This document shows, in pieces, positions 37,348 to 46,747 of a DNA stretch of 64,000 nucleotides. Numbering within the stretch: the stretch's first letter is position 1; every line of letters begins with the position of its first letter. Below the pieces are notes generated by a model. It saw only the letters and a list, made by a program, of their open reading frames with translations. It did not search any database and was not told the DNA's origin. The DNA is taken from contig CAYYMM010000008.1 in assembly GCA_964472395.1 (NCBI GenBank), forward strand, positions 1 to 64,000. The letters run 5' to 3'. The position numbers were made by a program, and so were the translations under genes. This DNA comes from CALFER01 sp964472395 (GTDB lineage: Bacteria; CSSED10-310; CALFER01).

Positions 37348-38625
37348 TTATGGTGAGGGGCACGAGCGTTTATCATGCCAGATGTATGCGAGAAACGCCA
37401 GGGCGGCGAGGGCGGTCAGACCTACCGCGCTGGGTTCCCCGAGCCATTCCGCCAGGCTGCCTGCCATGAGCGACCCGACCGGCATGGAACCGAAGAACAC
37501 GAGTGAATAGACACTCATGACGCGGCCCCGAAGGTGATCCGGAGCATGCGTCTGGATGGTGGCGTTGGCCAGATTGAAGACGGTCATGATCGCCCAGCCG
37601 ATCATGAGGAGCAGGATGAGCGCGATTGGGAGCCAGTCAAACAACGAGAAAACGATCAGGAGGATGGAGACGATCACGCTGCTGACCGAGATCAGCCGCT
37701 CCCGGTCTTGAATTCGTCCCAGCAATGCGATCATGAATGCGCCGCAGAACGCACCCGCGCCGCGGGCTGACTGGAGCCAGCCGTTGGTCGCCGCGTCGCC
37801 TCCGAGGATGTTCACCGCCCAGGCCGGAAGCAGCGTCACGTAAGACATGCCGAACAGGCTGATGGTCCATGTCACGCCGATCAACCGACGGATCGTTCGA
37901 TTCGTGACGATGTAACGGATTCCTTCCCGGAGATCCTGCAGGGCCGAAGTCCTGGAGATTCTGCGGGGAGCGGGCTGTAACCGCATCCGCCATAGGGCGA
38001 GCAGTATGGTCAGATAGGAGATGGCGTTGATGAGAAAACAGATGCCGGGTCCGGATGTGGCATACAGAATCCCCGCCACGGCCGGACCGACCATCGTCGC
38101 AGAATTGAACATGATCGAGTTCAGCGCGATCCCGTTCGTGAGATCTTCCTTGCTGACCATCTCGAGAACAAACGAATGCCGCGCCGGAGCATCGAATGCA
38201 TTCCCGATGCCTCCGAGCAGGGCGATCACGAGAATATGGAATGGGGTTACGAGATTCGTGAGAGTGAGGATCGAGAGAACCAATGCCAGAATCATCATGT
38301 AGGCCTGAACGATCATGAGGAGCGTACGCCGCGGAACCCGATCGGAGACAACTCCGCCGTAGAGCATCAGAAACCATGACGGAACGCCGGCGGCAAATCC
38401 GACGTACCCGAGATACGCCTGGGAGTTGGTGAGTTCGAAGATTAAAAACCCAAGTGCCGTGACCTGCATGAAGGTGCCGATCAGCGAGCCCATCTGTCCG
38501 ACAAACCACAGACGATAGTTCGGATATCGCATGGCCGCGAAGGACTCTTTCCAGTCCCATTTGCGGATGCCGTTTCCCGCTCCCATCAGAACAGGATCCA
38601 TGGATTGTTGGATTTGTCGAGGCAT
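37348..38625 (-). CDS. MFS transporter (EntS/MFS_3-like)
   Basis: A 425-residue permease with about twelve hydrophobic helices. The N-terminus NYRLWFVGQMGSLIGTFMQ, the loop 2-3 motif GGVVSDRVPRRTLL and FDAPARHSFVLEMV are typical of the MFS_3 (DUF894 / enterobactin exporter EntS-like) subgroup of drug or siderophore exporters. The substrate is unknown. It is the first gene of a two-gene unit with the aspartic protease, 20 bases upstream of that start. Confidence 0.88.
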   Translation of the reverse strand: MPRQIQQSMDPVLMGAGNGIRKWDWKESFAAMRYPNYRLWFVGQMGSLIGTFMQVTALGFLIFELTNSQAYLGYVGFAAGVPSWFLMLYGGVVSDRVPRRTLLMIVQAYMMILALVLSILTLTNLVTPFHILVIALLGGIGNAFDAPARHSFVLEMVSKEDLTNGIALNSIMFNSATMVGPAVAGILYATSGPGICFLINAISYLTILLALWRMRLQPAPRRISRTSALQDLREGIRYIVTNRTIRRLIGVTWTISLFGMSYVTLLPAWAVNILGGDAATNGWLQSARGAGAFCGAFMIALLGRIQDRERLISVSSVIVSILLIVFSLFDWLPIALILLLMIGWAIMTVFNLANATIQTHAPDHLRGRVMSVYSLVFFGSMPVGSLMAGSLAEWLGEPSAVGLTALAALAFLAYIWHDKRSCPSP

Positions 38626-38722
38626 GCGTTCGATCCCGGGAGTTCTCTCCCCTCCTCGGTCGCATCCTATTCCGAAATCGCCTCAAGTCAAGGCTGAAAG
38701 CCGGATCGTTGTATGACCGCGT

Positions 38723-39070
38723 TCAATCGGCCCAACCGAACTCCCACTCATCCCATTCTCCGATGATCCGTGTGCTCTGAGCATCCGTCATCGCCGAAAT
38801 CCATCGCAGTCCGGAAACCGCTCCGCATCCGCCGGGCCAGACAAAGTCGTCCACGACCGTCCACTGTCCGCTTCCGGTCAGCACCTCACTGATGAAGACA
38901 TCCTCGTCACCGAACGATGGCGCGAAATAGTAAAAGCCGAAACAGTCCAGGATTACATAAAGCTGGATCGCGCCGTCGTTATCCTCGGGAGACAGAATCG
39001 CGGACACATCGCACCGGCAGAGATCACCTCCACGGAAAAAATGAGATGGCATCGACAATGCGACGCGACT
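38723..39070 (-). other. Shared C-terminal domain, copy 3
   Basis: The last 115 residues of the FG-GAP protein. Matching blocks are LSMPSHFFRGGDLCRC, VILDCFGFYYFAPSF, DDFVWPGGCGAVSGL, RWISAMTDAQSTRIIGE and the terminal EFGWAD. Confidence 0.78.
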
Positions 39071-40669
39071 CGGACTGCTTCCCGGAGTTGCGCTGGGCGA
39101 GGCGTCCGGTGTCGGTGTTGCATCCGGAGTCATGAATATCTCGACGAGTCTCTCCTGCGGCCACGGCTGGATGGAATCCGTGAAATCCGTGTAACCCGGA
39201 GCCGTCACGCCCAGATCGATCAGCAGCGTATCATGCGCCCAGATCGTGATACTGCAGCGTCCGATCGCATCGGTCGTGCATTCCTCCGTGTTCCCCATCG
39301 TCCGGCATTGAATCCGCGCCCCTTCGATCGCGTCATGCCCGCCTGCGGCGCTTCGAACGGTGAACACACCGGTCCAGTAATAATAACCGGGCAGCGGTGT
39401 CGGTGACGGCGTTTGTACCGGAGTCGCCGTCGGAACAGGAGTCGACGGGTCATCCAGATCGAACAGATATACGAGCCCGGAATCCTGGAGGGATCCATCT
39501 TTGAACGGAGATCCGCAGAACGCGTTGTGGCCGCCGAGAGCGATTTCCAGGCCGAAGTAATCGTTGTACAGAGGATCGCTCGGGGTCAATCGATCCCGGA
39601 TCGTCCAGATTCCCGAGTTCTGCATATATACAAGCACCGTTCCGGAATTGGGAGATGCATGATCCGAGTAGGGCGCGCCGGCGAGCAGGAGATCGGCATC
39701 GAGAGAGACCGCATGACCGAATCGATCATCCGCCTGAGCGGAGTCATGGAGGATACTCTGGGTTTCGATCCAGACACCTTCAGAATACTCGAAGCAGTAT
39801 ACCGCTCCGGCATCCGGCATCGACCGGTCACTCATCGGCGCGCCGATCACGGCGGTCTCCCCATCGAGAGAGACGGACTGGCCGAAGTGATCCTGATCGT
39901 TATACACGCTCGGCGTCAATACAGCCTCGAGACTCCAATCCACGCCATCATACTCGAACATGTAAGCCGCGCCCGGAGCATACAACGCGGATGACCCGAC
40001 CAGAAGCCGGCCGGAATCCAGATCGATATCCTGCCCGAAATGCTCATAGTCGATCCCGGCCCCCGAATCGAGGATCGCGGATTCGACCCACTGATCATCC
40101 TCGTAATGAAACACATAGACCGCCCCGCTCTGCTCCGCCGAAACGTTCTTCCAGACCGCGCCCACCGCCAACCATTCCGGATCGATCCCCACGGAGGTTC
40201 CGAACTGATTGTGCAGTCCCGGATCCGATGCTTTCAACCATGCTCGCTCCAACCATCCCGAGACGACTCGCTCGTAAACAGCCACCGCACCGGAGTTGGC
40301 TGCGACCTGATCATTGAGCGGACTTCCGATCGCGAGCCAATCGCCATGCAGGGACACTGAAGCGCCGACGTAGTCTGCTGAAGACGCCTGAGACGGAAAC
40401 AGGCGATCCGTCTGTATCCAGCCCGACTCCGTCTGCTCGAACAGATACACCGCATCATTGGACCATGCCGATCCATATGAACCGGGAGCGCTGATCGCCA
40501 CACGAACTCCGTCCACAGAAATCGCACGCCCGAATTCAGCCATGACTTGCTGTTGAGCGGATATCAGACGCGCCGTTTCGGTTTGATTCGCCAACGAGTG
40601 TTGCTCTGCGATCAGAGAGAACAGCATGATGGGCATGACGCACACCGACGAACGTTTCCACTGACACAT
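38723..40669 (-). CDS. Secreted FG-GAP (integrin-like propeller) protein with shared C-terminal domain
   Basis: A 648-residue secreted protein. The signal peptide (SVCVMPIMLFSLIAEQHSLA) is followed by about seven FG-GAP blades with the core F-G-x-x-[IV]-x-[LVI]-x-G/D (for example HFGQSVSLDGETAVIGAPMS and RFGHAVSLDADLLLAGAPYS). A Thr/Pro linker comes next, then a carboxypeptidase-regulatory-like domain (YYWTGVFTVRSAAGGHDAIEGA), a second Ser/Thr/Pro linker and the shared C-terminal domain ending EWEFGWAD. It is probably a surface-exposed binding protein. GGAGG before the ATG at 40669 fixes the start. It is divergent from the TonB receptor. Confidence 0.87.
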   Translation of the reverse strand: MCQWKRSSVCVMPIMLFSLIAEQHSLANQTETARLISAQQQVMAEFGRAISVDGVRVAISAPGSYGSAWSNDAVYLFEQTESGWIQTDRLFPSQASSADYVGASVSLHGDWLAIGSPLNDQVAANSGAVAVYERVVSGWLERAWLKASDPGLHNQFGTSVGIDPEWLAVGAVWKNVSAEQSGAVYVFHYEDDQWVESAILDSGAGIDYEHFGQDIDLDSGRLLVGSSALYAPGAAYMFEYDGVDWSLEAVLTPSVYNDQDHFGQSVSLDGETAVIGAPMSDRSMPDAGAVYCFEYSEGVWIETQSILHDSAQADDRFGHAVSLDADLLLAGAPYSDHASPNSGTVLVYMQNSGIWTIRDRLTPSDPLYNDYFGLEIALGGHNAFCGSPFKDGSLQDSGLVYLFDLDDPSTPVPTATPVQTPSPTPLPGYYYWTGVFTVRSAAGGHDAIEGARIQCRTMGNTEECTTDAIGRCSITIWAHDTLLIDLGVTAPGYTDFTDSIQPWPQERLVEIFMTPDATPTPDASPSATPGSSPSRVALSMPSHFFRGGDLCRCDVSAILSPEDNDGAIQLYVILDCFGFYYFAPSFGDEDVFISEVLTGSGQWTVVDDFVWPGGCGAVSGLRWISAMTDAQSTRIIGEWDEWEFGWAD

Positions 40670-40894
40670 GTTGACCTCCAGCCTGCACCCGCCCATGATC
40701 ACACGGGTGTACACGATGCTTCTGCAAGCTGTATACCCGAAGAAAATGTCCCTGTTTGACGCTCTTTCAGCAGATTCTGATCGCGCGGGGATCAGATTCT
40801 GTAATTCAACCAATACACGATTTCCATAATACGTAAGTCACACGTGTTCATTCCCGTGTCGTTCCGCAGCCTTGCCCCGATGTTTGATTTCGAT

Positions 40895-40923
40895 TTGCGA
40901 ACATGAAATTACAGTTTTATAAT
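40895..40923 (+). promoter_or_regulatory. Sigma-70-type promoter for the second TonB receptor
   Basis: TTGCGA (40895-40900), a 17-base spacer and a perfect TATAAT (40918-40923) lie 46 bases before the ATG at 40970. The remaining divergent region, 40670-40969, shows no gene. Confidence 0.6.
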
Positions 40924-40969
40924 AGTTGTTGAATGGTGGTGCTATTCGAATCGATGGGAGGAACTCGAG

Positions 40970-43675
40970 ATGAAAATCGATATCCTGATCGTATGGGTTA
41001 TGTTGTGCGCTGTTTTTTCATTCCCGCTCAGTGCGGAGGAGTCTTCCGGGCCGGATTCATCCGGGACCGAGGCGGTATCGGGTCCGACCATCGACGGGGT
41101 GTTCCTCGGGACGGTCATCGACCGTGAGTTGCTGGACCGACTGCCAAATTCCGACGACATCACAGAGGCTTTCTCGCTTTTCGGAGGCATCACCGGGACG
41201 ACGAATCTGCATGTTCATGGCGGTCCCATCAATGCCAATCTGTTCATGATCGACGGCGTGAACATGACCGATCCCCTGACAGGGATCGGCTCGATCCGGA
41301 TCAACTCCGATGTGGTGGATCACGTCGAGATCGGCACGGGAGGATTGGGAGCGAGATGGGGATATCCTCTGGGGGGGCTGTTCAACGTCGTGACGAAGTC
41401 CGGAACCAATCAGTTTCACGGAACATTTCGTATCCATTACACCGATGAAAGCTGGCATGACAGCCCGGATCACGATGTCTGGTTCGGAGATGATCGATAC
41501 TTTTCACCGACAATGACGCTATCAGGACCGATATGGAAAGACCGCATCTGGTTTCTGGTTTCATTCCAGCGGTATGACATCGAGAACACGGAACGGATCG
41601 CCCGGTATTTCGGAACCGGATCGGGATCAGCCGGCAACACTCGCAGCATCGACACGGATGAGCATTTTGAATCGCCGTTTCTCAAACTGGATTGGCAACC
41701 TGCGGACACGCATCATCTCAGCCTGGAATTCAATCAATCGACAATCACGAACGAGAACACCGGAGCAACGCTCGACTCGCTTCCGGACAGTCTCACCGAT
41801 ATGCGCTCGGACATGCGATTGTTCAGAGTCGGCTGGACATGGCGGATCTCGGATCGGTTTGTGTTGAATTCCCGGATCGGTCTCGCCGGTACCGCCCTGG
41901 ACATCCTCCCGAAGCACAGATCGAACGACCCCCGGATGGCTGCTTTTTTCGACATGTATACAGGACTCCGTTACAACAACAGTTCTGACTGGATAGAAGA
42001 TTCGCGTGAACGACTGGAGATGCGGATCTCGGCAGTGTATGAGTTGGAGAGTGCCTGGGGCGTGCATCGGCTGGAAGCCGGGGTGCAGCGGGAGGCGATA
42101 TCCTACGAGAACATCTACCGATATCCCGGTGGCGCTTCTTATACCGTTCAGACTATACCGGCGGGTGATCCTGCGGATCCGGATCATTACTTTGGGATGG
42201 ATGCATTCCGGTGCCGATTGATTCATCCCGCATCACAGGAGTCTGCGTGCGACACCACCTCCGGATATCTCCAGGACGACTGGAAACTCACCGACACGAT
42301 TTCGATGAATCTGGGCCTTCGCTACGAATCGTCCGTTTTTTCGGTTGATGGTGGCAGTGAATATGCGCCGGCATGGAAATGGGGCTGGTTCGATGCCGGT
42401 GATTACCTGGCTGCGGACGGGACGCATCTGCATCGGGCAGAGATGGCGTTCGAATCGATGCTCGCACCCAGGATCGGTCTGTCGTGGGATCTCAGGAACG
42501 ACGGCTTTCTCGTGCTCAATGCCCACTACGGACGCCATTACAATCCGTTCGATCTCTCGATCGCAGCCCAGTTCCAGCCGTTCGAGTCCGACAATTACGC
42601 ACAGGTGTGTGAAGACTATACCGGCCCCGGTTGGACCGACAGTGACCGTGATGGTGTTCCGGACGAAGATTTCTTTTTCGATGATACGAACTGGGAGGAA
42701 ACGAGTCGCGACACGCCATCGGACTCGAACCTTCTCGATCCGGACATCGAACCGGAGTACAGCGACCAGTATCAGATCGGTCTCGACATGGAACTCACGC
42801 CGGAACTCGGTTGCGGCGTTACACTCCTTTATAATCGGACCAATGATATGATCGAGGATGTCGGCCTCTTCACCGATGATGAGGGGAACATCGTCTGGAC
42901 CTATCGGGGCGGCATCACGGGTGGTGAACTCGATCCCGGAAAACGATATGATCCGATCGAGTACAAAACCTACAGTAAGCATCTCTATTGGATCACAAAT
43001 GCTCAGGGCGCCGTTCGGGAGTACCGGGGACTCGAACTGAATGCCGCCTATCATGACACCCGATTCGATGTTCTCGCGAGCTACACACTGTCGGAATCGC
43101 AGGCTGCCATTCTCGATCAACCGCCCGGGGAGTCCGGAATCGCCCAGTTTTCGGGGCAGTTCGACACCTATGCTATCTCGCGACATCTGTTCGGAGAAAC
43201 GCCGTGGTCGGCGAGGCATTATGTGAAAGTTGCCGGGGCGGTTCACCAGAAACTGACCTCCTGGTATGAAGCGTCTCTGGGCGTGAATGCCTTCTGGAGA
43301 TCCGGATATCATTACAGCAAACGTACGACGCCTCCTCCGACTTTCGATCCGGATGATCCGGAGAACGATCCGGACGACCCCTCGACCTGGACCGGCCGAC
43401 CGCCGTATCGGTCCTACGCGATGTATTATCCGGAAGGCCGCGGCACGTATGAACTTCCTTCGGTCTATTCGATCGATCTGTCTGTTCAGAATACGTTCGA
43501 TTTCAGCAAATTCGGAACGGTGACACTCATTTTCGACATCCTGAATGCCACAGATTTTCAGGGACCGCTGTCGCAGGTCGACATTTACATTCCGGCCATG
43601 CCGGAGAGATTTGGGACGGAAGAGTCATGGGTTGCCCCGCGATCGTACCGCCTGGGTCTGAAGTACGCGTTCTGA
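40970..43675 (+). CDS. TonB-dependent receptor-like outer-membrane protein
   Basis: A 901-residue beta-barrel protein. The signal peptide (MKIDILIVWVMLCAVFSFPLSA) leads almost directly into the plug (LHVHGGPINANLFMIDGVNM, GGLFNVVTKSGTNQFHGTF), without the carboxypeptidase-regulatory domain of the receptor at 11144. The barrel ends in LGLKYAF with a terminal Phe, the usual signal for outer-membrane insertion. A predicted extracellular loop holds DSDRDGVPDEDF (from residue 557), an EF-hand/thrombospondin-3-like calcium loop. GGAGG precedes the ATG. Its substrate is unknown and it may work with the divergent FG-GAP protein. Confidence 0.88.
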   Translation: MKIDILIVWVMLCAVFSFPLSAEESSGPDSSGTEAVSGPTIDGVFLGTVIDRELLDRLPNSDDITEAFSLFGGITGTTNLHVHGGPINANLFMIDGVNMTDPLTGIGSIRINSDVVDHVEIGTGGLGARWGYPLGGLFNVVTKSGTNQFHGTFRIHYTDESWHDSPDHDVWFGDDRYFSPTMTLSGPIWKDRIWFLVSFQRYDIENTERIARYFGTGSGSAGNTRSIDTDEHFESPFLKLDWQPADTHHLSLEFNQSTITNENTGATLDSLPDSLTDMRSDMRLFRVGWTWRISDRFVLNSRIGLAGTALDILPKHRSNDPRMAAFFDMYTGLRYNNSSDWIEDSRERLEMRISAVYELESAWGVHRLEAGVQREAISYENIYRYPGGASYTVQTIPAGDPADPDHYFGMDAFRCRLIHPASQESACDTTSGYLQDDWKLTDTISMNLGLRYESSVFSVDGGSEYAPAWKWGWFDAGDYLAADGTHLHRAEMAFESMLAPRIGLSWDLRNDGFLVLNAHYGRHYNPFDLSIAAQFQPFESDNYAQVCEDYTGPGWTDSDRDGVPDEDFFFDDTNWEETSRDTPSDSNLLDPDIEPEYSDQYQIGLDMELTPELGCGVTLLYNRTNDMIEDVGLFTDDEGNIVWTYRGGITGGELDPGKRYDPIEYKTYSKHLYWITNAQGAVREYRGLELNAAYHDTRFDVLASYTLSESQAAILDQPPGESGIAQFSGQFDTYAISRHLFGETPWSARHYVKVAGAVHQKLTSWYEASLGVNAFWRSGYHYSKRTTPPPTFDPDDPENDPDDPSTWTGRPPYRSYAMYYPEGRGTYELPSVYSIDLSVQNTFDFSKFGTVTLIFDILNATDFQGPLSQVDIYIPAMPERFGTEESWVAPRSYRLGLKYAF

Positions 43676-43687
43676 TCGAACCATGCA

Positions 43688-44410
43688 TCAGGCAGACGGT
43701 GCCGTTTTTCTGTTCAGACGGAGATTGAGCATTTCGACGAAGGTCGAAAATGCCATGGCGAAATAGATGTAGCCCTTGGGGATGTGGAGTTCGAAGCTTT
43801 CGGCCATGAGCGCGACTCCGATCAGAAGCAGGAAGCTCAGTGCCAGAATCTTGATCGTCGGGTGACGTTCGACGAACGTGCTGATCGGGCCGGACATGAC
43901 CATCATGACGATGATTGCGATTACGATGGCGGCAATCATGATGGATAGCTGCGATGCCAGGCCGATGGCGGTGATGACGGAATCCAGTGAAAAGACGATA
44001 TCCAGTATCGCGATCTGGGTGACGACACCCATAAATGAAGCGGCTTTTGTCGTAACCGTTTCCTGATGTGGATGATCACTTTCAAGATTGTGATGGATTT
44101 CGAGCGTGCTTTTGGCGAGGAGGAACAGCCCGCCGAATAACAGAATGAGGTCGCGTCCGGAAATATCTTCTCCGAGAATCGTGAACCAGGGGGTGGTGAG
44201 CCGCATGATGAGCGACAGGGAGAACAGGAGCGCGATACGGGTGAGCATGGCGAGGGCGAGGCCGATCAGGCGACCTTTCGCCTGTTGAGTGCGTGGGAGG
44301 CGGCCGGCGAGGATGGCGATGAAAATGATGTTGTCGATGCCGAGGACGATCTCGAGCGCGGAGAGAGTGAACAGCGCAATCCAGATTGACGGATCGAGTA
44401 ACCAGTGCAT
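43688..44410 (-). CDS. TerC family integral membrane protein
   Basis: A 240-residue membrane protein with about seven helices. The TerC signatures ALEIVLGIDNIIFIAIL and ILDIVFSLDSVITAIGLA carry the paired conserved Asp residues. Members take part in tellurite resistance or manganese/metal export linked to the secretion of metalloproteins. The ATG at 44410 has AGGAGG upstream. It converges with the TonB receptor gene, leaving a 12-base gap. Confidence 0.92.
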   Translation of the reverse strand: MHWLLDPSIWIALFTLSALEIVLGIDNIIFIAILAGRLPRTQQAKGRLIGLALAMLTRIALLFSLSLIMRLTTPWFTILGEDISGRDLILLFGGLFLLAKSTLEIHHNLESDHPHQETVTTKAASFMGVVTQIAILDIVFSLDSVITAIGLASQLSIMIAAIVIAIIVMMVMSGPISTFVERHPTIKILALSFLLLIGVALMAESFELHIPKGYIYFAMAFSTFVEMLNLRLNRKTAPSA

Positions 44411-44594
44411 TGGGGGTCGCCTCCTGAGCAGTTGCATCATAGGGTGAGCATGCCGTCAATCATATCAGATCCGATGGGAGCGATACAGTCTGAGTTGAGG
44501 ATCTCACAATGCCGTAAACTGCTCTGGAAAAATCGGAACAATTCGAGTAGAGTGAGATTGAGCAGTGTATGGACACTGGACCGGGGGGCATCCG

Positions 44595-45803
44595 ATGAAT
44601 CTGATACTTGCTTTGATTCTGATCGTGGTGGCGCTCGTCGCAGGTGCGGCCGGCGGCTGGTTTATCCGCCATAGTATTCTCCGCCGCATGTTCAATCAGA
44701 CGCGCCAGCGATCCGATGACCTCCAGGCACTCCAGTTGAATTATCAGCATGAAATCAACAATCTCCGCAACAAGAACCTCGAGTTCGAAACCGAAAAGCA
44801 GAAACTGGTCAAAAAAATCGAGGCACTGACAGGACAGATCACCGAATCGGAATCGTCCGGCGGGCCAAGAGCACAATCCATCCAATCACAGCTTGCGGAA
44901 AGCCAGCAGCGCTGTGAAGAACTCGATGCCAAACTCCGCGAAGCGGAAGTGAAGGCCGAAACCACCATCAAGACGATCCAGATGCTACAGCGCCAGAATA
45001 AGGAATCCAGGGAGTTGAACGAGCAACTCACGGTGCAGATCAAGTCGTTTCAGGCGCAACCGAATGAGTCAGGTGATTATTCGAAACTGCTCCAGGGTCA
45101 ACTCGATCAGGCGCGCGCTCAGAATCAGCAACTTTCCTCTCAGGTGTCGGCATTCGAATCCAATCATCAGCAACTCACGCAAAGACTCGCCAGGCAACAG
45201 ACCGAGTTGGACAATGTCAAGAGTGAGTTGAATCGTGTGCGGCAGAATGCTCAATCCATGCAACAGGAACTGACCAAACTCAGGCAAGCTCCGGTGGAGT
45301 CTCAGGCGTCCCAACAGGAGATTACCCGGCTCCGGCAAAGTCTGGCCGATGCGCAGACCGCTCTAAACCTCGCCGAAGAGGCGAAAGAGGATGCGATTCG
45401 GGATGCGGATGAGCTTCGGGAAGCTCTTGAAGAAGCCAATCGAAAAGCGGGCGACAATCAATCGAAGATGGAACCTTACGAAGACAACGAGGAATCCGTA
45501 CATTACAGTTCGATTTCGACGGCGTTTGACCCGCCTTCGTCAGCCAGCAACTCACCCGCAGCTCTCGCCAAAGGTGCTGCGTCTCCGGACGGGAAAACCC
45601 CATCAACTTCACCGATTCATAAACGTGAACGGGCACCAGAAACCCGAGTGAAGGGTCAGCGAACGGAAAAATTTGAACCTCGGACGCCCAAATCCGAGAA
45701 CAACAATCGAAAGCCCAAAGAAGACCTGACCTCGACCGGAATCCGTAAACTTGAAGCGCTTGCCGAGGAAGTTCGCAAACCGAAACCGAAAAAAGACATG
45801 TGA
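44595..45803 (+). CDS. Membrane-anchored coiled-coil protein
   Basis: A 402-residue protein with one N-terminal transmembrane helix (ILALILIVVALVAGAAGGWFI). A long coiled coil runs from about 30 to 300, rich in Gln, Glu, Leu and Lys with heptads such as ELTKLRQAPVESQASQQEI. The tail is disordered and charged and ends in KPKPKKDM. The layout resembles RmuC N-termini or ZipA/EzrA-like scaffolds, but no catalytic domain is present, so I leave it unnamed. It overlaps the next gene at the stop if that gene uses its GTG at 45800. Confidence 0.75.
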   Translation: MNLILALILIVVALVAGAAGGWFIRHSILRRMFNQTRQRSDDLQALQLNYQHEINNLRNKNLEFETEKQKLVKKIEALTGQITESESSGGPRAQSIQSQLAESQQRCEELDAKLREAEVKAETTIKTIQMLQRQNKESRELNEQLTVQIKSFQAQPNESGDYSKLLQGQLDQARAQNQQLSSQVSAFESNHQQLTQRLARQQTELDNVKSELNRVRQNAQSMQQELTKLRQAPVESQASQQEITRLRQSLADAQTALNLAEEAKEDAIRDADELREALEEANRKAGDNQSKMEPYEDNEESVHYSSISTAFDPPSSASNSPAALAKGAASPDGKTPSTSPIHKRERAPETRVKGQRTEKFEPRTPKSENNNRKPKEDLTSTGIRKLEALAEEVRKPKPKKDM

Positions 45804-46672
45804 TTGGACCGATGGCTGATCGCTGTTTCGTCCGTGTCGCCCTGCTGGCGATACTCGCGTTCGGCTGTGTCAGGCATATCCCGCCGGTTCCCCCTCCTGA
45901 AAGCGACGAGCTGATTCTAACCGCTTTCGATTGCGGCTATGGTGACTCGCTGCTTTTATCGCATCGCGGCCGGCATGTGGTGATCGATGGTGGGTATCCA
46001 TCATTCGGTCCCGAGTTTCTCGCCCACATGGACACAATGGATGTTCAATCGATCGAGGCCGTGTTTCTGACGCATCCGCATCCTGATCACATCGGCGGCG
46101 CATATGCCGTGCTGATATCGGACCGGCGAATCGGCGGGATATATTCCTGTCATCCACCCGTCCATCCCGAGATGCCACCCGGGATCAGGGAGGCAAGTGA
46201 ACGGCGGCAGATTCCCTGGCATTCATTCTGTGCAGGCGAACGATATCACTTGGGTGATCAGATCGAATTAGAGGCGTTGCATCCTGAGATACCGGGACCG
46301 GATCTGAACGAAACTTCTCTGGTGATGATGGTTCGTTACGGCGGATTCCGGCTGTTGTTGACCTCGGACATCGGCGCGGACGCGCAAGGCGTTCTCGCGC
46401 GCACTGATCCGCAGCGCCTGCGATGCGATGTGATGAAAGCGCCTCATCATGGAGGAAGCTTCGATTACGCGTTCATTCGAGCGGCCGCACCCGCTCACGT
46501 TCTTCTGTCGGTCGGAATGAACCCATGGGGAAATCCAAAGGATTCGTTTCTGTGGACATGCCGGATGATCGGAGCGTCGGTGCATCGAACGGATGAGGCC
46601 GGAACGATTCAATTCAGAGTCGATCCATCGGGCAGGATCCGGATCGTGTCGATTCCGCGGTCCGGCGATTGA
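45800..46672 (+). CDS. Metallo-beta-lactamase-fold hydrolase, ComEC C-terminal-like, probable lipoprotein
   Basis: A 290-residue protein. The N-terminal signal (RVALLAILAFGC) suggests a lipidated Cys. The MBL domain has FLTHPHPDHIGGAY (HxHxDH), LLTSDIGADAQG and KAPHHGGSF, the layout of the extracellular ComEC/Rec2 C-terminal domain that degrades one DNA strand during uptake. It is stand-alone here, without the ComEC channel. The start may be the GTG at 45800 (overlapping the upstream stop) or the ATG at 45812. Confidence 0.82.
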   Translation: MIGPMADRCFVRVALLAILAFGCVRHIPPVPPPESDELILTAFDCGYGDSLLLSHRGRHVVIDGGYPSFGPEFLAHMDTMDVQSIEAVFLTHPHPDHIGGAYAVLISDRRIGGIYSCHPPVHPEMPPGIREASERRQIPWHSFCAGERYHLGDQIELEALHPEIPGPDLNETSLVMMVRYGGFRLLLTSDIGADAQGVLARTDPQRLRCDVMKAPHHGGSFDYAFIRAAAPAHVLLSVGMNPWGNPKDSFLWTCRMIGASVHRTDEAGTIQFRVDPSGRIRIVSIPRSGD

Positions 46673-46747
46673 GTTCAGCGCGGTTTTATGACATGATTCC
46701 GGCGGCTTTTTCTTGTGCGGATTCTGTTCTTGTGGAGGTGTGCACGC

